A stretch of 64,000 nucleotides of DNA, taken from contig DASTUF010000062.1 in assembly GCA_035759745.1 (NCBI GenBank), positions 1 to 64,000 of the forward strand. Reading direction: 5' to 3'. Positions 10,087-19,009 of the stretch are shown here, in pieces (the stretch's first letter is position 1; every line of letters begins with the position of its first letter). The translations under genes and the position numbers were made by a program. Source of the stretch: CAMLHP01 sp035759745 (lineage in GTDB: Bacteria; Gemmatimonadota; Gemmatimonadetes; Gemmatimonadales; GWC2-71-9). Under the pieces are notes generated by a model. The model was given only the letters and a program-made list of their open reading frames with translations. It made no database searches and was not told the origin of the DNA.

Positions 10087-10160
10087 AAGTGGGAAGTGGG
10101 GAGTGGGAAGTGGGCGGTAAGGATCAATTCCTTCCACTTCCCACTTCCCACTCGCTACTT
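10087..10160 (+). terminator. Long hairpin between convergent genes, with a G-quadruplex motif
   Basis: Directly after the TGA, four G-tracts (91-93, 98-101, 105-107, 112-114 of 10.0 kb; loops AAGT, AGT, AAGT) form a textbook G3 quadruplex motif at 10091-10114. The same tracts can pair with the C-rich arm at 10135-10152: 18 bp including one G-U pair, with a 29-base loop. The element sits exactly between the convergent propeller gene and dcd and could terminate both. There is no T-tract on the plus strand. Confidence 0.55.
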
Positions 10161-10161
10161 G

Positions 10162-10740
10162 TTAGAGCCTCGGCAACGTCACCCCTCGTTGGGCCTGGTA
10201 CTTGCCCGCCTTGTCGGCATAACTCACCTCACAGATATCGTCGTCGTCCGCCTCGAAGAAGAGCACCTGGCAGATGCCCTCGTTGGCGTAGATCCGGGCG
10301 GGCAACGGCGTCGTGTTGCTGATCTCCAGCGTCACGTGTCCTTCCCACTCGGGCTCGAACGGCGTCACGTTGGTGATGATGCCGCAGCGGGCGTAGGTGC
10401 TCTTGCCGACGCAAATGGTGAGCACGTTGCGGGGAATGCGGAAGTACTCCACCGACCGGGCCAGCGCGAAGCTGTTGGGCGGGACGATGCAGACATCCCC
10501 CTCGAATTCCACGAAGCTCTTCGAGTCGAATTCCTTCGGATCAACGATCGCGCTCAGCACGTTGGTGAAGATCTTGAACTCCGGCGCCACCCGCATGTCA
10601 TAGCCGTAGGATGACACCCCGTACGAGATCACCTTGCGCCCCTTGGCGTCAACCGCGCGGACCTGCTGGTCCGTGAACGGGTCGATCATCGCGTGATCGG
10701 TGGCCATGCGGCGGATCCAGCGGTCGGACTTGATGGACAT
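10162..10740 (-). CDS. dcd: dCTP deaminase
   Basis: Converts dCTP to dUTP and ammonia, feeding dTMP synthesis (192 aa, usual length). The family signature is clear: SSYGYDMRVAPEF near the N-terminus, GKSTYARCGI in the middle (substrate-binding Ser/Arg), and HVTLEISN with PARIYANEGICQVLFF later (catalytic Glu region). I chose the ATG at 10740; the longer in-frame extension would run across the nuo promoter region. A bifunctional dCTP deaminase/dUTPase cannot be excluded from sequence alone. Divergent from nuoA, convergent with the propeller gene. Confidence 0.94.
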   Translation of the reverse strand: MSIKSDRWIRRMATDHAMIDPFTDQQVRAVDAKGRKVISYGVSSYGYDMRVAPEFKIFTNVLSAIVDPKEFDSKSFVEFEGDVCIVPPNSFALARSVEYFRIPRNVLTICVGKSTYARCGIITNVTPFEPEWEGHVTLEISNTTPLPARIYANEGICQVLFFEADDDDICEVSYADKAGKYQAQRGVTLPRL

Positions 10741-10786
10741 GGGGCCTCGGGTCGGTCGGGAAGTGCCTGGCGTCGGAACGGGACGG

Positions 10787-10792
10787 AATATA
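10787..10792 (-). promoter_or_regulatory. Candidate -10 box for dcd
   Basis: On the minus strand the sequence reads TTATATTCCG, 46 bases before the dcd ATG. TATATTCC is identical to the proposed mdh -10 region. A convincing -35 box 17 bases upstream is not visible. Confidence 0.3.
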
Positions 10793-10822
10793 AGGGAGGG
10801 TAAGTGCTGGTGCCGGAGCGGG

Positions 10823-10851
10823 TTGTACGACCTTCCGGGGCGGGTTAGATT
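10823..10851 (+). promoter_or_regulatory. Promoter of the nuo operon
   Basis: TTGTAC (10823-10828), a 17-base spacer and TAGATT (10846-10851) followed by CCC. The nuoA ATG is 49 bases downstream of the -10. It is the only promoter-like site seen before the 14 tightly packed nuo genes, so it probably drives them all. Confidence 0.5.
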
Positions 10852-10900
10852 CCCTGCGCTTCCGGCGGAATTTCTCACTTTTCGGGCCAACGCATCGTCC

Positions 10901-11266
10901 ATGCTCCAGCCCTACATTCCGGTTCTGTTGCTGCTCGTCTTCGTGATCGCCAACGCGATCATGATGATCGCGCTTTCCCATTGGCTTTCGTGGGGCAAGC
11001 GGACACCGGTCAAGCTCGCGCCGTATGAGTCAGGCATGCCGGTCCTGGGCGACGCCCGCGACCGGTTCTCGGTCAAGTTCTATCTGGTCGCGATGTTGTT
11101 CATCATCTTCGACATCGAGACGGTCTTCATGATTCCGTGGGCCGTGGCCTTTCGCCAGCTCACCGACATGAGCGGACTCCTGCTGGTCGAGATGTTCCTG
11201 TTCGTGCTGGTTCTGACCGTCGGTTACGTCTACATCTGGAAGCGGGGAGCCCTCGAATGGGACTGA
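10901..11266 (+). CDS. nuoA: NADH-quinone oxidoreductase subunit A
   Basis: Small membrane subunit of complex I (121 aa). Three helices are visible (residues about 5-27, 63-83, 91-112). The conserved loop YESGMPVLGDARDRFSVKFY between helices 1 and 2 and the acidic FDIETVFMIPWA of helix 2 are diagnostic. I chose the ATG at 10901; the in-frame extension to 10700 overlaps dcd and its promoter. First gene of the complete nuo operon; nuoB begins 10 bases before its end. Confidence 0.95.
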   Translation: MLQPYIPVLLLLVFVIANAIMMIALSHWLSWGKRTPVKLAPYESGMPVLGDARDRFSVKFYLVAMLFIIFDIETVFMIPWAVAFRQLTDMSGLLLVEMFLFVLVLTVGYVYIWKRGALEWD

Positions 11267-11880
11267 ACCCGGCCACCGCCCGGGCGGAGGGCAGCACGGT
11301 CATTTCGGCCGAGTCGCCCAACTTCATCACCACCACGCTCGACTACCTCACCAACTGGTCGCGCGCCGCATCGCTGTGGCCCATGCCATTCGGCACCGCC
11401 TGCTGCGCCATCGAATACATGGCGACCGCGGCCAGCCGTTTCGACCTCGCCCGGTTCGGGATGGAACGCCAGAGCTTCTCGCCGCGCCAGGCGGACGTGC
11501 TGATTTGCGCGGGGCGGCTGCCGTTCAAGCTGGCGCCGGTCATTCGTCGGGTATGGGACCAGATGCCCCAGCCCAAGTGGGCCATCTCGATGGGAGCGTG
11601 CGCATCCTCGGGCGGCATCTTCGACAACTACGCGATGGTCCAGGGTATCGACACCATCATCCCGGTGGACGTGTACGTGCCGGGGTGCCCTCCTCGTCCC
11701 GAGGGGCTGATCTACGGGATCATGCTGCTCCACAAGAAGATTCGGGGCGAGTCGCTGGCCGATCCGCTGCTGCGCGACGAGCACCTGGTGGGCCCGGACG
11801 GGCTATTCCTCCCGCCCGCTCGCGTGGACGAGCTCTCCGAGCCCTTCGGCAACTCGATTCACCAGACCCGGTCGGCATGA
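11257..11880 (+). CDS. nuoB: NADH-quinone oxidoreductase subunit B
   Basis: Peripheral-arm subunit carrying cluster N2, the last [4Fe-4S] before quinone (207 aa). The ligands are visible: tandem C49-C50 (GTACCAIEYM), C115 (MGACASSGG) and C144 (VPGCPPRPE). The start at ATG 11257 overlaps nuoA; the upstream extension lies in another frame of nuoA and is not real. The C-terminal 40 residues after the NuoB core are a modest extension. Coupled to nuoC by ATGA. Confidence 0.96.
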   Translation: MGLNPATARAEGSTVISAESPNFITTTLDYLTNWSRAASLWPMPFGTACCAIEYMATAASRFDLARFGMERQSFSPRQADVLICAGRLPFKLAPVIRRVWDQMPQPKWAISMGACASSGGIFDNYAMVQGIDTIIPVDVYVPGCPPRPEGLIYGIMLLHKKIRGESLADPLLRDEHLVGPDGLFLPPARVDELSEPFGNSIHQTRSA

Positions 11881-12512
11881 CGGCCACGGCTGAACCGGCG
11901 GCGCTCTCGCCGTCCGTCGCGCGGCTCCGTGCCCGCTTCGGCGAGGCAATCCTCGGCGCTGCCGTGGTCTGCGGCGACACCATCGTCCACGTGGCCAATG
12001 GCCAGGCGCACGACATCCTGGCGTGGCTCCGCGACGATCCGGCCGAGCAGTTCAACTACCTCACCGACATCACCGCCGTCGAGTACCGCGATCCTGAACT
12101 CCCGCTCGAGGTGGTCTACCAGCTGCGCTCGCTCGATCGCAAGGCCGACCTGCGCGTCAAGATTCCGCTCGATCCCACGAAGGACCTTGAAGTGGCGACG
12201 GTGTGGGATCTCTGGAAGGGCGCCGACTGGCTGGAGCGCGAGGCGTACGACATGTTCGGCGTCGTGTTCACGGGGCATCCGGATCTGCGCCGACTGCTGA
12301 TGTGGGAGACGTATGTCGAGGGATATCCGCTGCGGAAGTCGTTCCCGCTGCGGGGGCACTTCAATCGCGCGGAACAGACCCGCCAGGCGCTTGGGGCCAA
12401 TCCGGAGGCGCATTACTCGATGGAAGAACTCTCCATCGCCGAGGCCTACACCGAGCTGCCGGCGGACATGCGAGAGCGCCTCGCCCGCGGAGAGCGGGGG
12501 GTGCTGCGATGA
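11877..12512 (+). CDS. nuoC: NADH-quinone oxidoreductase subunit C
   Basis: 30-kDa-type subunit (211 aa) that packs against NuoD near the quinone site. Family features: FNYLTDITAVEY near residue 60, then EREAYDMFGVVFTGHPDLRRLLM and EGYPLRKSFPL. It is separate from nuoD, unlike the fused nuoCD of E. coli. ATG at 11877 overlaps the nuoB stop and nuoD starts at its own stop, both ATGA overlaps. Confidence 0.95.
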   Translation: MTATAEPAALSPSVARLRARFGEAILGAAVVCGDTIVHVANGQAHDILAWLRDDPAEQFNYLTDITAVEYRDPELPLEVVYQLRSLDRKADLRVKIPLDPTKDLEVATVWDLWKGADWLEREAYDMFGVVFTGHPDLRRLLMWETYVEGYPLRKSFPLRGHFNRAEQTRQALGANPEAHYSMEELSIAEAYTELPADMRERLARGERGVLR

Positions 12513-13786
12513 GTTCGCGCACGGTGGAGATGGAACTGAAGACCCCGACGCTCGACGCCGAGGGCCGGGTCCGGCACGCGCCACTGGGGGTGAGCAACTC
12601 GGCGTATGACGACGGCGTCGACTCCGAGCGCATGCTGGTCAACATCGGCCCGCAGCACCCTGCGACCCACGGCGTCCTTCGGCTGGTGCTGGAGCTGGAG
12701 GGCGAGACCGTCCTTCGCTGCATCCCGCACATTGGCTACCTCCACTCCGGCTTCGAGAAGCTGGGCGAGTACCGCCAGTACAACCAGCTGATCCCGCTCA
12801 CCGACCGGACCGACTACCTGTCGCCCATGGCCAACAACGTGGGCCTGGCGCTGGCGGTCGAGAAGCTGATGGGCATCGAGCTCACCGAGCGGTGCAAGGT
12901 GCTGCGGGTGATTGCCTGCGAGATGAGCCGCGTCATCTCGCACATCGTCTGGCTCGGCACCACCGGCATCGACCTTGGTGCCTACACCCCATTCCTGTGG
13001 TCGTTCCAGGAGCGCGAGCGAATCTACGACCTGCAGGAAGCGTGGACCGGCGCCCGGCTCACCACCAGCCTCACCCGGGTTGGCGGCCTCATGGCCGACA
13101 TCCCCGAGGGGTGGGAGGACGGGCTGCGCGAGTTCTGCCGCACCTTCCCGTCCACGCTGGACGAAGTGGACACCATGTTCACCCGCAATGCCATCTGGAT
13201 CGGCCGCACCCAGGACGTGGGTGTCATGAGCCGCGAGGACGCGATCAACTATTCGCTCTCGGGCCCGATGCTGCGCGCCAGCGGCGTGGACTACGACGTC
13301 CGCAAGGACCGGCCGTACCTCGACTACGAGACCTACGATTTCGACGTTCCGGTCGGCGAGCATGGCGACATCTACGATCGCTACACGGTGCGGATGGAGG
13401 AAATGCGCCAGTCCACCCGGATCCTGGAGCAGGCCCTCGACCGGCTCCGGCCCGGCCCCATCAATGTGGACGACCCGCGGGTGATCCTCCCGCCCAAGTC
13501 GCGCGCAATGAGCGACATGGAAGCCATGATCTACCACTTCAAGCAGGTCATGGAAGGCGTCAAGCCGCCGGCGGGCGAGGCGTACATGGGCATCGAGAAT
13601 CCCAAGGGCGAACTGGGCTACTACATGGTGTCCGACGGAAGCGCCAAGCCGGTGCGGTGGCGGATTCGCCCGCCATCGTTCATCAACATCTCGGCGCTGC
13701 CGCACATGTGCGAGGGCGCGCTGCTGTCCGACGTAATTGCCATCAACGCCAGCGTGGACATCGTGATGGGTGAGGTGGATCGATGA
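12509..13786 (+). CDS. nuoD: NADH-quinone oxidoreductase subunit D
   Basis: 49-kDa-type subunit (425 aa), hydrogenase-like, forming much of the quinone pocket. Key segments: NIGPQHPATHGVLR (with the quinone-contacting His), HIGYLHSGFEKLGE, TDRTDYLSPM, the GIDLGAYTPF region and the C-terminal VIAINASVDIVMGEVDR. The ATG at 12509 overlaps the nuoC stop; residues upstream in this frame come from nuoC's shadow. The first 35 residues are a variable extension. Coupled to nuoE (ATGA). Confidence 0.96.
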   Translation: MSSRTVEMELKTPTLDAEGRVRHAPLGVSNSAYDDGVDSERMLVNIGPQHPATHGVLRLVLELEGETVLRCIPHIGYLHSGFEKLGEYRQYNQLIPLTDRTDYLSPMANNVGLALAVEKLMGIELTERCKVLRVIACEMSRVISHIVWLGTTGIDLGAYTPFLWSFQERERIYDLQEAWTGARLTTSLTRVGGLMADIPEGWEDGLREFCRTFPSTLDEVDTMFTRNAIWIGRTQDVGVMSREDAINYSLSGPMLRASGVDYDVRKDRPYLDYETYDFDVPVGEHGDIYDRYTVRMEEMRQSTRILEQALDRLRPGPINVDDPRVILPPKSRAMSDMEAMIYHFKQVMEGVKPPAGEAYMGIENPKGELGYYMVSDGSAKPVRWRIRPPSFINISALPHMCEGALLSDVIAINASVDIVMGEVDR

Positions 13787-14304
13787 GCGCCGCGCAGAGC
13801 GCCGTGCACGCCGTGGACGCGCAGCCGTACGAGCCGGTCTTCACCGGCGACACGCTGGCCGAACTTGAGCAGCGCTTCGCCGAGTATCCCACCAGGCAGG
13901 CGCTGCTCCTGCCGGCGCTGTGGATGGTCCAGGAGCGCCGCGGGTGGATCAGCGAGCCCGCCATCAGCGAAGTGGCGACAGTGCTGGGGCTGACCCCGGC
14001 GTACGTGAAGGGCGTGGTGACGTTCTACACCATGTACCACACCCATCCGGTGGGGCGCCACTTCATCCAGGTGTGCACCACGTCGCCCTGCGGACTCTGC
14101 GGCGCCGAGGACACCGTCAAGGCGCTGCTGGAGCACACCGGCTGTGGGGAAGCCGGCACCACCAGTCCGGACGGCCGCTTCACCGTGGTCGAGGTCGAGT
14201 GCCTGGGTGCGTGCGGATTCGCGACGCCGGTCATGGTGGGCGACGACTTCATCGAGAGCGTGACGCCCGACAAGGTGCCGGACTTGCTGGCGAGGTATCC
14301 GTAA
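13783..14304 (+). CDS. nuoE: NADH-quinone oxidoreductase subunit E
   Basis: 24-kDa-type subunit (173 aa) with the off-path [2Fe-2S] cluster N1a. The ligands lie in CTTSPCGLCG and VECLGACGFATPVM (two pairs of cysteines about 40 residues apart). The N-terminal helical part reads LPALWMVQERRGWIS and GVVTFYTMYHTHPVG, as in the family. One-base overlap with nuoF (TAATG). Confidence 0.95.
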   Translation: MSAAQSAVHAVDAQPYEPVFTGDTLAELEQRFAEYPTRQALLLPALWMVQERRGWISEPAISEVATVLGLTPAYVKGVVTFYTMYHTHPVGRHFIQVCTTSPCGLCGAEDTVKALLEHTGCGEAGTTSPDGRFTVVEVECLGACGFATPVMVGDDFIESVTPDKVPDLLARYP

Positions 14305-15611
14305 TGGGCTTCCCGCATCCCAGCCACGCCGGCGAAACCGTGGTGTTGTCGAAGTACTTCGGCGATGCCGGAGCGCGCACCCACGCCGGGTGGGTCGAGC
14401 GGGGTGGCTACGAAGGGCTCCGCAAGGCGCTCGGCATGGCACCTGAGGCCATCATCGAGGACATGAAGGCCTCGGGTCTGCGGGGCCGGGGTGGCGCCGG
14501 CTTTCCCACCGGGCTCAAGTGGAGCTTCATGCCCAAGGGTGACGGCAAGCCCCATTACCTGGTCTGCAACGCCGACGAATCCGAGCCCGGGACCTTCAAG
14601 GACCGGGAGATCATGCGGTGGACGCCGCACGCGCTGATCGAGGGCTGCGCCATCGGCGCCTACGCCATCGGCGCCGAGCGCTGCTACATCTACATCCGGG
14701 GTGAGTTCACCGAGCCGTGGACCATCATGTCGGAGGCGGTGCGCGAGGCGTACGCCGCGGGCACGCTGGGCGACAACGCGATGGGCAGCGGCAAGACCAT
14801 CCACATCACGCTGCATCGTGGCGCCGGCGCCTACATCTGCGGCGAGGAAACCGCCCTGATGAACTCGATCGAGGGCCGCCGCGGCAATCCGCGCATCAAG
14901 CCGCCCTTCCCGGCGGCCGCGGGCCTGTTCGGCATGCCCACCACGATCAACAACGTCGAGACGCTGGCCGCGGTGCCCCACATCCTGGTGCGGGGCGCCG
15001 AGTGGTACAAGTCGCTCTCCAGGGGCAATCCCAAGAGCACCGGCACCAAGCTCATCTCGGTCTGCGGCCACGTGCAGCGCCCCGGCAACTACGAAGTCAC
15101 GCTCGGCACGCCGATGAAGGACCTGCTGTACGACATGTGCGGCGGCATGCGACCCGGCCGGACCCTCAAGGCGGTGATCCCGGGTGGCTCCTCGGTCCCC
15201 ATCATGACCGCGGAGGAAGCCGAGAGCGCGCTGCTGGACTACGAGGGACTGATCGAGAAGGGCTCGATGCTCGGCTCGGCCGGCATGATCGTGATGGACG
15301 ACTCCGCCGACATGGTCTACCAGATCATGCGGCTGGCCCGCTTCTACGCCCACGAGAGCTGCGCCCAGTGCACCCAGTGCCGCGAAGGCACCGCCTGGAC
15401 CACGCGGATCCTCGAGCGGATCCTCTCGGGGAAGGGCAAGGAGTCCGACTTCGATCTCCTGCTCGACCTGGCGGACAACATGACCGGCACCACCATCTGC
15501 GTGCTCAGCGACTCGTGCGCGGCGCCAGTGGTGAGCGGGATCCGGAAGTTCCGCGGCGAGTTCGAGGCGTACATCCGCCGGGAGCGGGCGCCGGTCCTGG
15601 CGCTCGCGTGA
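14304..15611 (+). CDS. nuoF: NADH-quinone oxidoreductase subunit F
   Basis: 51-kDa-type subunit (435 aa) that binds NADH, FMN and cluster N3; electrons enter complex I here. GLRGRGGAGFPTGLKW is the glycine-rich NADH/FMN site, GAGAYICGEETALMNSIEG the second FMN segment, and ESCAQCTQCREGT plus the distal cysteine in TTICVLSDSC carry N3. The start is ATG 14304, overlapping the nuoE stop by one base. Confidence 0.96.
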   Translation: MGFPHPSHAGETVVLSKYFGDAGARTHAGWVERGGYEGLRKALGMAPEAIIEDMKASGLRGRGGAGFPTGLKWSFMPKGDGKPHYLVCNADESEPGTFKDREIMRWTPHALIEGCAIGAYAIGAERCYIYIRGEFTEPWTIMSEAVREAYAAGTLGDNAMGSGKTIHITLHRGAGAYICGEETALMNSIEGRRGNPRIKPPFPAAAGLFGMPTTINNVETLAAVPHILVRGAEWYKSLSRGNPKSTGTKLISVCGHVQRPGNYEVTLGTPMKDLLYDMCGGMRPGRTLKAVIPGGSSVPIMTAEEAESALLDYEGLIEKGSMLGSAGMIVMDDSADMVYQIMRLARFYAHESCAQCTQCREGTAWTTRILERILSGKGKESDFDLLLDLADNMTGTTICVLSDSCAAPVVSGIRKFRGEFEAYIRRERAPVLALA

Positions 15612-15654
15612 GCGTCACCCCGACCCCCATGGCCTACTTCGAAACCGGGATCGC

Positions 15655-17229
15655 ATGACGCAAGAACTGGTCACCGTCACCATCGAGGGCGCCCAGGTCC
15701 AGGTGCCCAAGGGGACCACGATCATCGAGGCCGCCAAGCAGGCCGGCGTTCTCGTGCCGCACTACTGCTACCATCCCTCGCTGCCGGCACCTGCGGTCTG
15801 CCGCATGTGCCTGGTGGAAGTGGAGAAGGCGCCCAAGCTGCTCCCCGCCTGCGTGTCCACGGTGGCGGAGGGGCAGGTGGTGCACGTCAGCAGTGAGCGC
15901 GCCAGGAAGGCGCGCACCGGCGTCCTCGAGTTCCTGCTCATCAATCATCCGCTCGACTGCCCGATCTGCGACCAGTCCGGCGAGTGCGAGCTGCAGGACT
16001 ACACTTTCCAGGAAGGCCGCGCAGGTACCCGCTACAGCGACTACCCCAAGCGCTACAACCCGGTCGAGGATTTCGGCCCCGACATCCTCTACGTAACCAA
16101 CCGCTGCATCCTCTGCACCCGCTGCGTGCGCTTCATGGATGACGTGGCCAAGACCCCCGTGCTCAATGTGAGCGAGCGCGGTGACCGGGCCTTCATCGGC
16201 ATCGCCGAGGAGCAGCTGCTGGATCATCCCTGGTCGGGCAACGTGGTGGATCTCTGCCCGGTCGGTTCGCTGGTCTCGAAGGATTTCCTCCACAAGGCCC
16301 GGGCGTGGGAGCTCGACAAGACCGCGAGCATCTGCACCGGGTGTTCCCAGGGCTGCAACATCACGATCGAGACCCGCGACGATGCGGTGGTGCGGCTCAA
16401 GCCGCGGCCCAACATGGACGTCAACCGCCACTTCATGTGCGACACCGGCAGGATGGACTACCGGTGGATGAACCGGGGCGACCGGATCGAGGCACCGCTG
16501 GTGCGCCAGGGCACCAGGGCCGTCGCCGCCGACTGGGATACCGCGCTCGACCGGTTGGGTCAGCTCGCCGGCGGAAGCGGCAAGGCGGTGCTTCTGGCCT
16601 CGGCGCGTAGCTCGGTCGAATCGCTCGGCCTGGTGCGGGCGATGCTCGACGGTTTCGACGTGACGGCAGCGGTGCGGGTGCCCACTGGACCCGAGGCACC
16701 GCTGGCCGGGGTACCCAACCTCGCCCTGCGTGCCGAGCGGGCGCCCAACGTGCACGGCGCCGAACGGCTGGGCTACACCCGTGACTGGGACGGGGCACTC
16801 GCTGCCGCGGGCAGCGCGGACCTTGTCGTCGTGCTCGACGCCAACCTTGATGCCGAGGAGGAGCAGCGGCTGCAGGAAGTGACTGGAACGCTGGTGGTGC
16901 TGGGCACGGTGGTGGCGGACTTCCACCACCGCGCCGAGCTGGTGCTTCCGGTGACTACGATGGCCGAGGAGAACGGGGTGTACGTCAACCGGGATGGCCG
17001 GGCTCAGCGCTACATGCAGGCACGCAGCCAGCCGGGCATGGCTCGGCCGAGCTGGTGGATCGCCGGCGAAGTGCTGGCCGGTCCCGGTCCTGATGCCGAC
17101 GCGGCTGCCACCGCGGCCGATGCGTTCATCGAAGTCGGCCGGCGGTATCCCGCCTTCGCCGACCTCTCGCATGGCTCGCTGGGATGGGTGGGCCAGACGG
17201 TGCGTGCGACCGCCGGAGCGGCGCGATGA
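15655..17229 (+). CDS. nuoG: NADH-quinone oxidoreductase subunit G, short form
   Basis: 75-kDa-type subunit with the iron-sulfur wire. The [2Fe-2S] ligands are in YCYHPSLPAPAVCRMC; the HPLDCPICDQSGEC segment carries N5; NRCILCTRC and DLCPVG carry N4. A further set (CTGCSQGC, and a Cys about 25 residues on in HFMCDTG) looks like cluster N7. At 524 aa it is shorter than the common 680-900 aa forms: only about 240 residues remain of the molybdopterin-like domain. It starts 43 bases after nuoF, the largest gap in the operon, and overlaps nuoH (ATGA). Confidence 0.93.
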   Translation: MTQELVTVTIEGAQVQVPKGTTIIEAAKQAGVLVPHYCYHPSLPAPAVCRMCLVEVEKAPKLLPACVSTVAEGQVVHVSSERARKARTGVLEFLLINHPLDCPICDQSGECELQDYTFQEGRAGTRYSDYPKRYNPVEDFGPDILYVTNRCILCTRCVRFMDDVAKTPVLNVSERGDRAFIGIAEEQLLDHPWSGNVVDLCPVGSLVSKDFLHKARAWELDKTASICTGCSQGCNITIETRDDAVVRLKPRPNMDVNRHFMCDTGRMDYRWMNRGDRIEAPLVRQGTRAVAADWDTALDRLGQLAGGSGKAVLLASARSSVESLGLVRAMLDGFDVTAAVRVPTGPEAPLAGVPNLALRAERAPNVHGAERLGYTRDWDGALAAAGSADLVVVLDANLDAEEEQRLQEVTGTLVVLGTVVADFHHRAELVLPVTTMAEENGVYVNRDGRAQRYMQARSQPGMARPSWWIAGEVLAGPGPDADAAATAADAFIEVGRRYPAFADLSHGSLGWVGQTVRATAGAAR

Positions 17230-18491
17230 CGCCGGAGCTGAAGGGCTTCCTGCTGGTCAGCGTCGTGAAACTGCTGGCGGTCTTCACGGTCGTCATGGTG
17301 GGCGTCGCGCTGCTGACCCTGCTGGAGCGCAAGGTGTCAGCCTGGATGCAGAACCGGCGCGGCCCCAATCGGGCCGGCTGGGCCGGGCTGCTGCAGCCGG
17401 CGGCCGACGGTCTCAAGAACATCCTCAAGGAAGAAACCCGCCCCGGGGCATCGTCACGGGTGCTGTTCCTGGTGGCCCCGGCGATGGCGTTCATCCCGGC
17501 GCTGATGCTGTCCGCTGTCATCCCGTTCGCAGCCCCGCTCCGGCTCGATTTCGACTTTACCCTGCCACTGCTGGGGCGGTTCGTGCACCAGGGCATGATG
17601 CCGATGGTGGTGGCGGACATCCCGGCCGGGTTCCTGTTCGTGCTGGCCATCAGCTCGATGGGGATCTACGGCATCGCGCTGGCGGGCTGGTCATCGAACA
17701 GCAAGTACAGCCTGCTGGGCGGGCTCCGTGCCAGTGCCCAGATGGTGTCCTACGAAGTCGCGATGGGGATGAGCCTGATCCCGGTGCTGCTGCTGGTGGG
17801 CGACGTGAGCTTCAGCGCGGTGATCCGGGAGCAGCAGCAGACGCTGTGGTTCGTGCTGCCGCTCTTCGTCTCGTTCTTCATCTTCGCCGTGGCGGGCCTG
17901 GCCGAGATCAACCGGCTGCCGTTCGACCTGCCTGAAGCCGAGTCGGAGCTCACCGCCGGCTACCACACCGAGTACAGCGCGATGAAGTTCTCGATGTTCT
18001 TCATCGCCGAGTATGCCAACATGGTCACCGTCAGCGCCATGATGGCCACGCTTTTCCTCGGCGGTTGGGACATTCCCTTCACGAGTTGGGACGAATCGGG
18101 CACCGTGCTCGCCGTGCTGGTGAGCCACCTGTTCTTCTTCGCGAAGGTCTTCTCCTGGATCTTCCTGATCATGTGGCTCCGCTGGACCCTGCCGCGCTTC
18201 CGCTACGACCAGCTCATGGCGCTGGGATGGAAGTTCATGCTGCCGGTGGCGCTGGCGTACATCATGGTCATCGCCTTCGCGCTGTGGGGCATGGGGCAGC
18301 TGGGCTGGACCGAGCCCGCGACGCGAGCCTGGGCGCTCACGGCGGTGAGCCTGGTGCTCGGCGTGGTGATTCTGGTGGGCATTGATCGCGGGGCAATCGT
18401 GAGTGGATCCGATCCTCGCCGCAGGCGCCTCGCGGCGGCGGCGGCGCGTACCCAGCTGGCCGGGCGCCCGGGCGCCCCGGGAATCGACTGA
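17226..18491 (+). CDS. nuoH: NADH-quinone oxidoreductase subunit H
   Basis: Membrane subunit (421 aa) that forms the quinone tunnel and links the arms. Eight or so helices are visible. Diagnostic loops are LLERKVSAWMQNRRGPNR, QPAADGLKNILKEE and AEINRLPFDLPEAESELTAGYHTEYS, whose acidic residues lie on the proton/quinone path. The start is ATG 17226 overlapping nuoG. The last 35 residues are Arg/Ala-rich and variable. One-base overlap with nuoI. Confidence 0.96.
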   Translation: MTPELKGFLLVSVVKLLAVFTVVMVGVALLTLLERKVSAWMQNRRGPNRAGWAGLLQPAADGLKNILKEETRPGASSRVLFLVAPAMAFIPALMLSAVIPFAAPLRLDFDFTLPLLGRFVHQGMMPMVVADIPAGFLFVLAISSMGIYGIALAGWSSNSKYSLLGGLRASAQMVSYEVAMGMSLIPVLLLVGDVSFSAVIREQQQTLWFVLPLFVSFFIFAVAGLAEINRLPFDLPEAESELTAGYHTEYSAMKFSMFFIAEYANMVTVSAMMATLFLGGWDIPFTSWDESGTVLAVLVSHLFFFAKVFSWIFLIMWLRWTLPRFRYDQLMALGWKFMLPVALAYIMVIAFALWGMGQLGWTEPATRAWALTAVSLVLGVVILVGIDRGAIVSGSDPRRRRLAAAAARTQLAGRPGAPGID

Positions 18492-19009
18492 TGGCCATCG
18501 GCGTCAAGGTGCTGAAGCGCCCCGAGCGGCAGGTGAGCTACGTGCGGGCGACACTCAAGGGGCTCGCGCTCACCTTCAAGCACATGTTCGAGACCAAGGT
18601 GACGATGCAGTACCCGGAGGAAAAGAGCACCCGGGACGAGCGCGGCACCTGGTCGCTCTCGCCCCGCTGGCGCGGCACCCACCGGATGCTCACCGACGAG
18701 CAGGGCCGCTCCAAGTGCGTGGCCTGCGGGCTCTGTCCCCAGGTCTGCCCCGCCAACTGCATCAAACTGGTGCCAGGCGAGGACGAGCAGGGCAATCGCT
18801 ATCCGCTGATTTACGAGATCGACGAGTTCCGCTGCGTCTTCTGCGGCTATTGCCAGGAAGTGTGCCCCGAGGAGGCGATCCACGTGGGGCAGCACTACGA
18901 GAACTCGGAGTACAGCCGCAGCCGGTTCGTGTACGACCTCGAGCGGCTCCAGTCCCAGCCCCACGCGGTGTCGACGCTGTGGGATCCGACCGATCCCCGG
19001 GGCGAGTGA
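18491..19009 (+). CDS. nuoI: NADH-quinone oxidoreductase subunit I
   Basis: Ferredoxin-like subunit (172 aa) with two [4Fe-4S] clusters, N6a and N6b. Each half has a CxxCxxCxxxCP motif: CVACGLCPQVCP and CVFCGYCQEVCP. It relays electrons from NuoG to NuoB. It begins at TGATG on the nuoH stop and ends the same way on nuoJ, so all three are probably coupled. Confidence 0.96.
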   Translation: MAIGVKVLKRPERQVSYVRATLKGLALTFKHMFETKVTMQYPEEKSTRDERGTWSLSPRWRGTHRMLTDEQGRSKCVACGLCPQVCPANCIKLVPGEDEQGNRYPLIYEIDEFRCVFCGYCQEVCPEEAIHVGQHYENSEYSRSRFVYDLERLQSQPHAVSTLWDPTDPRGE

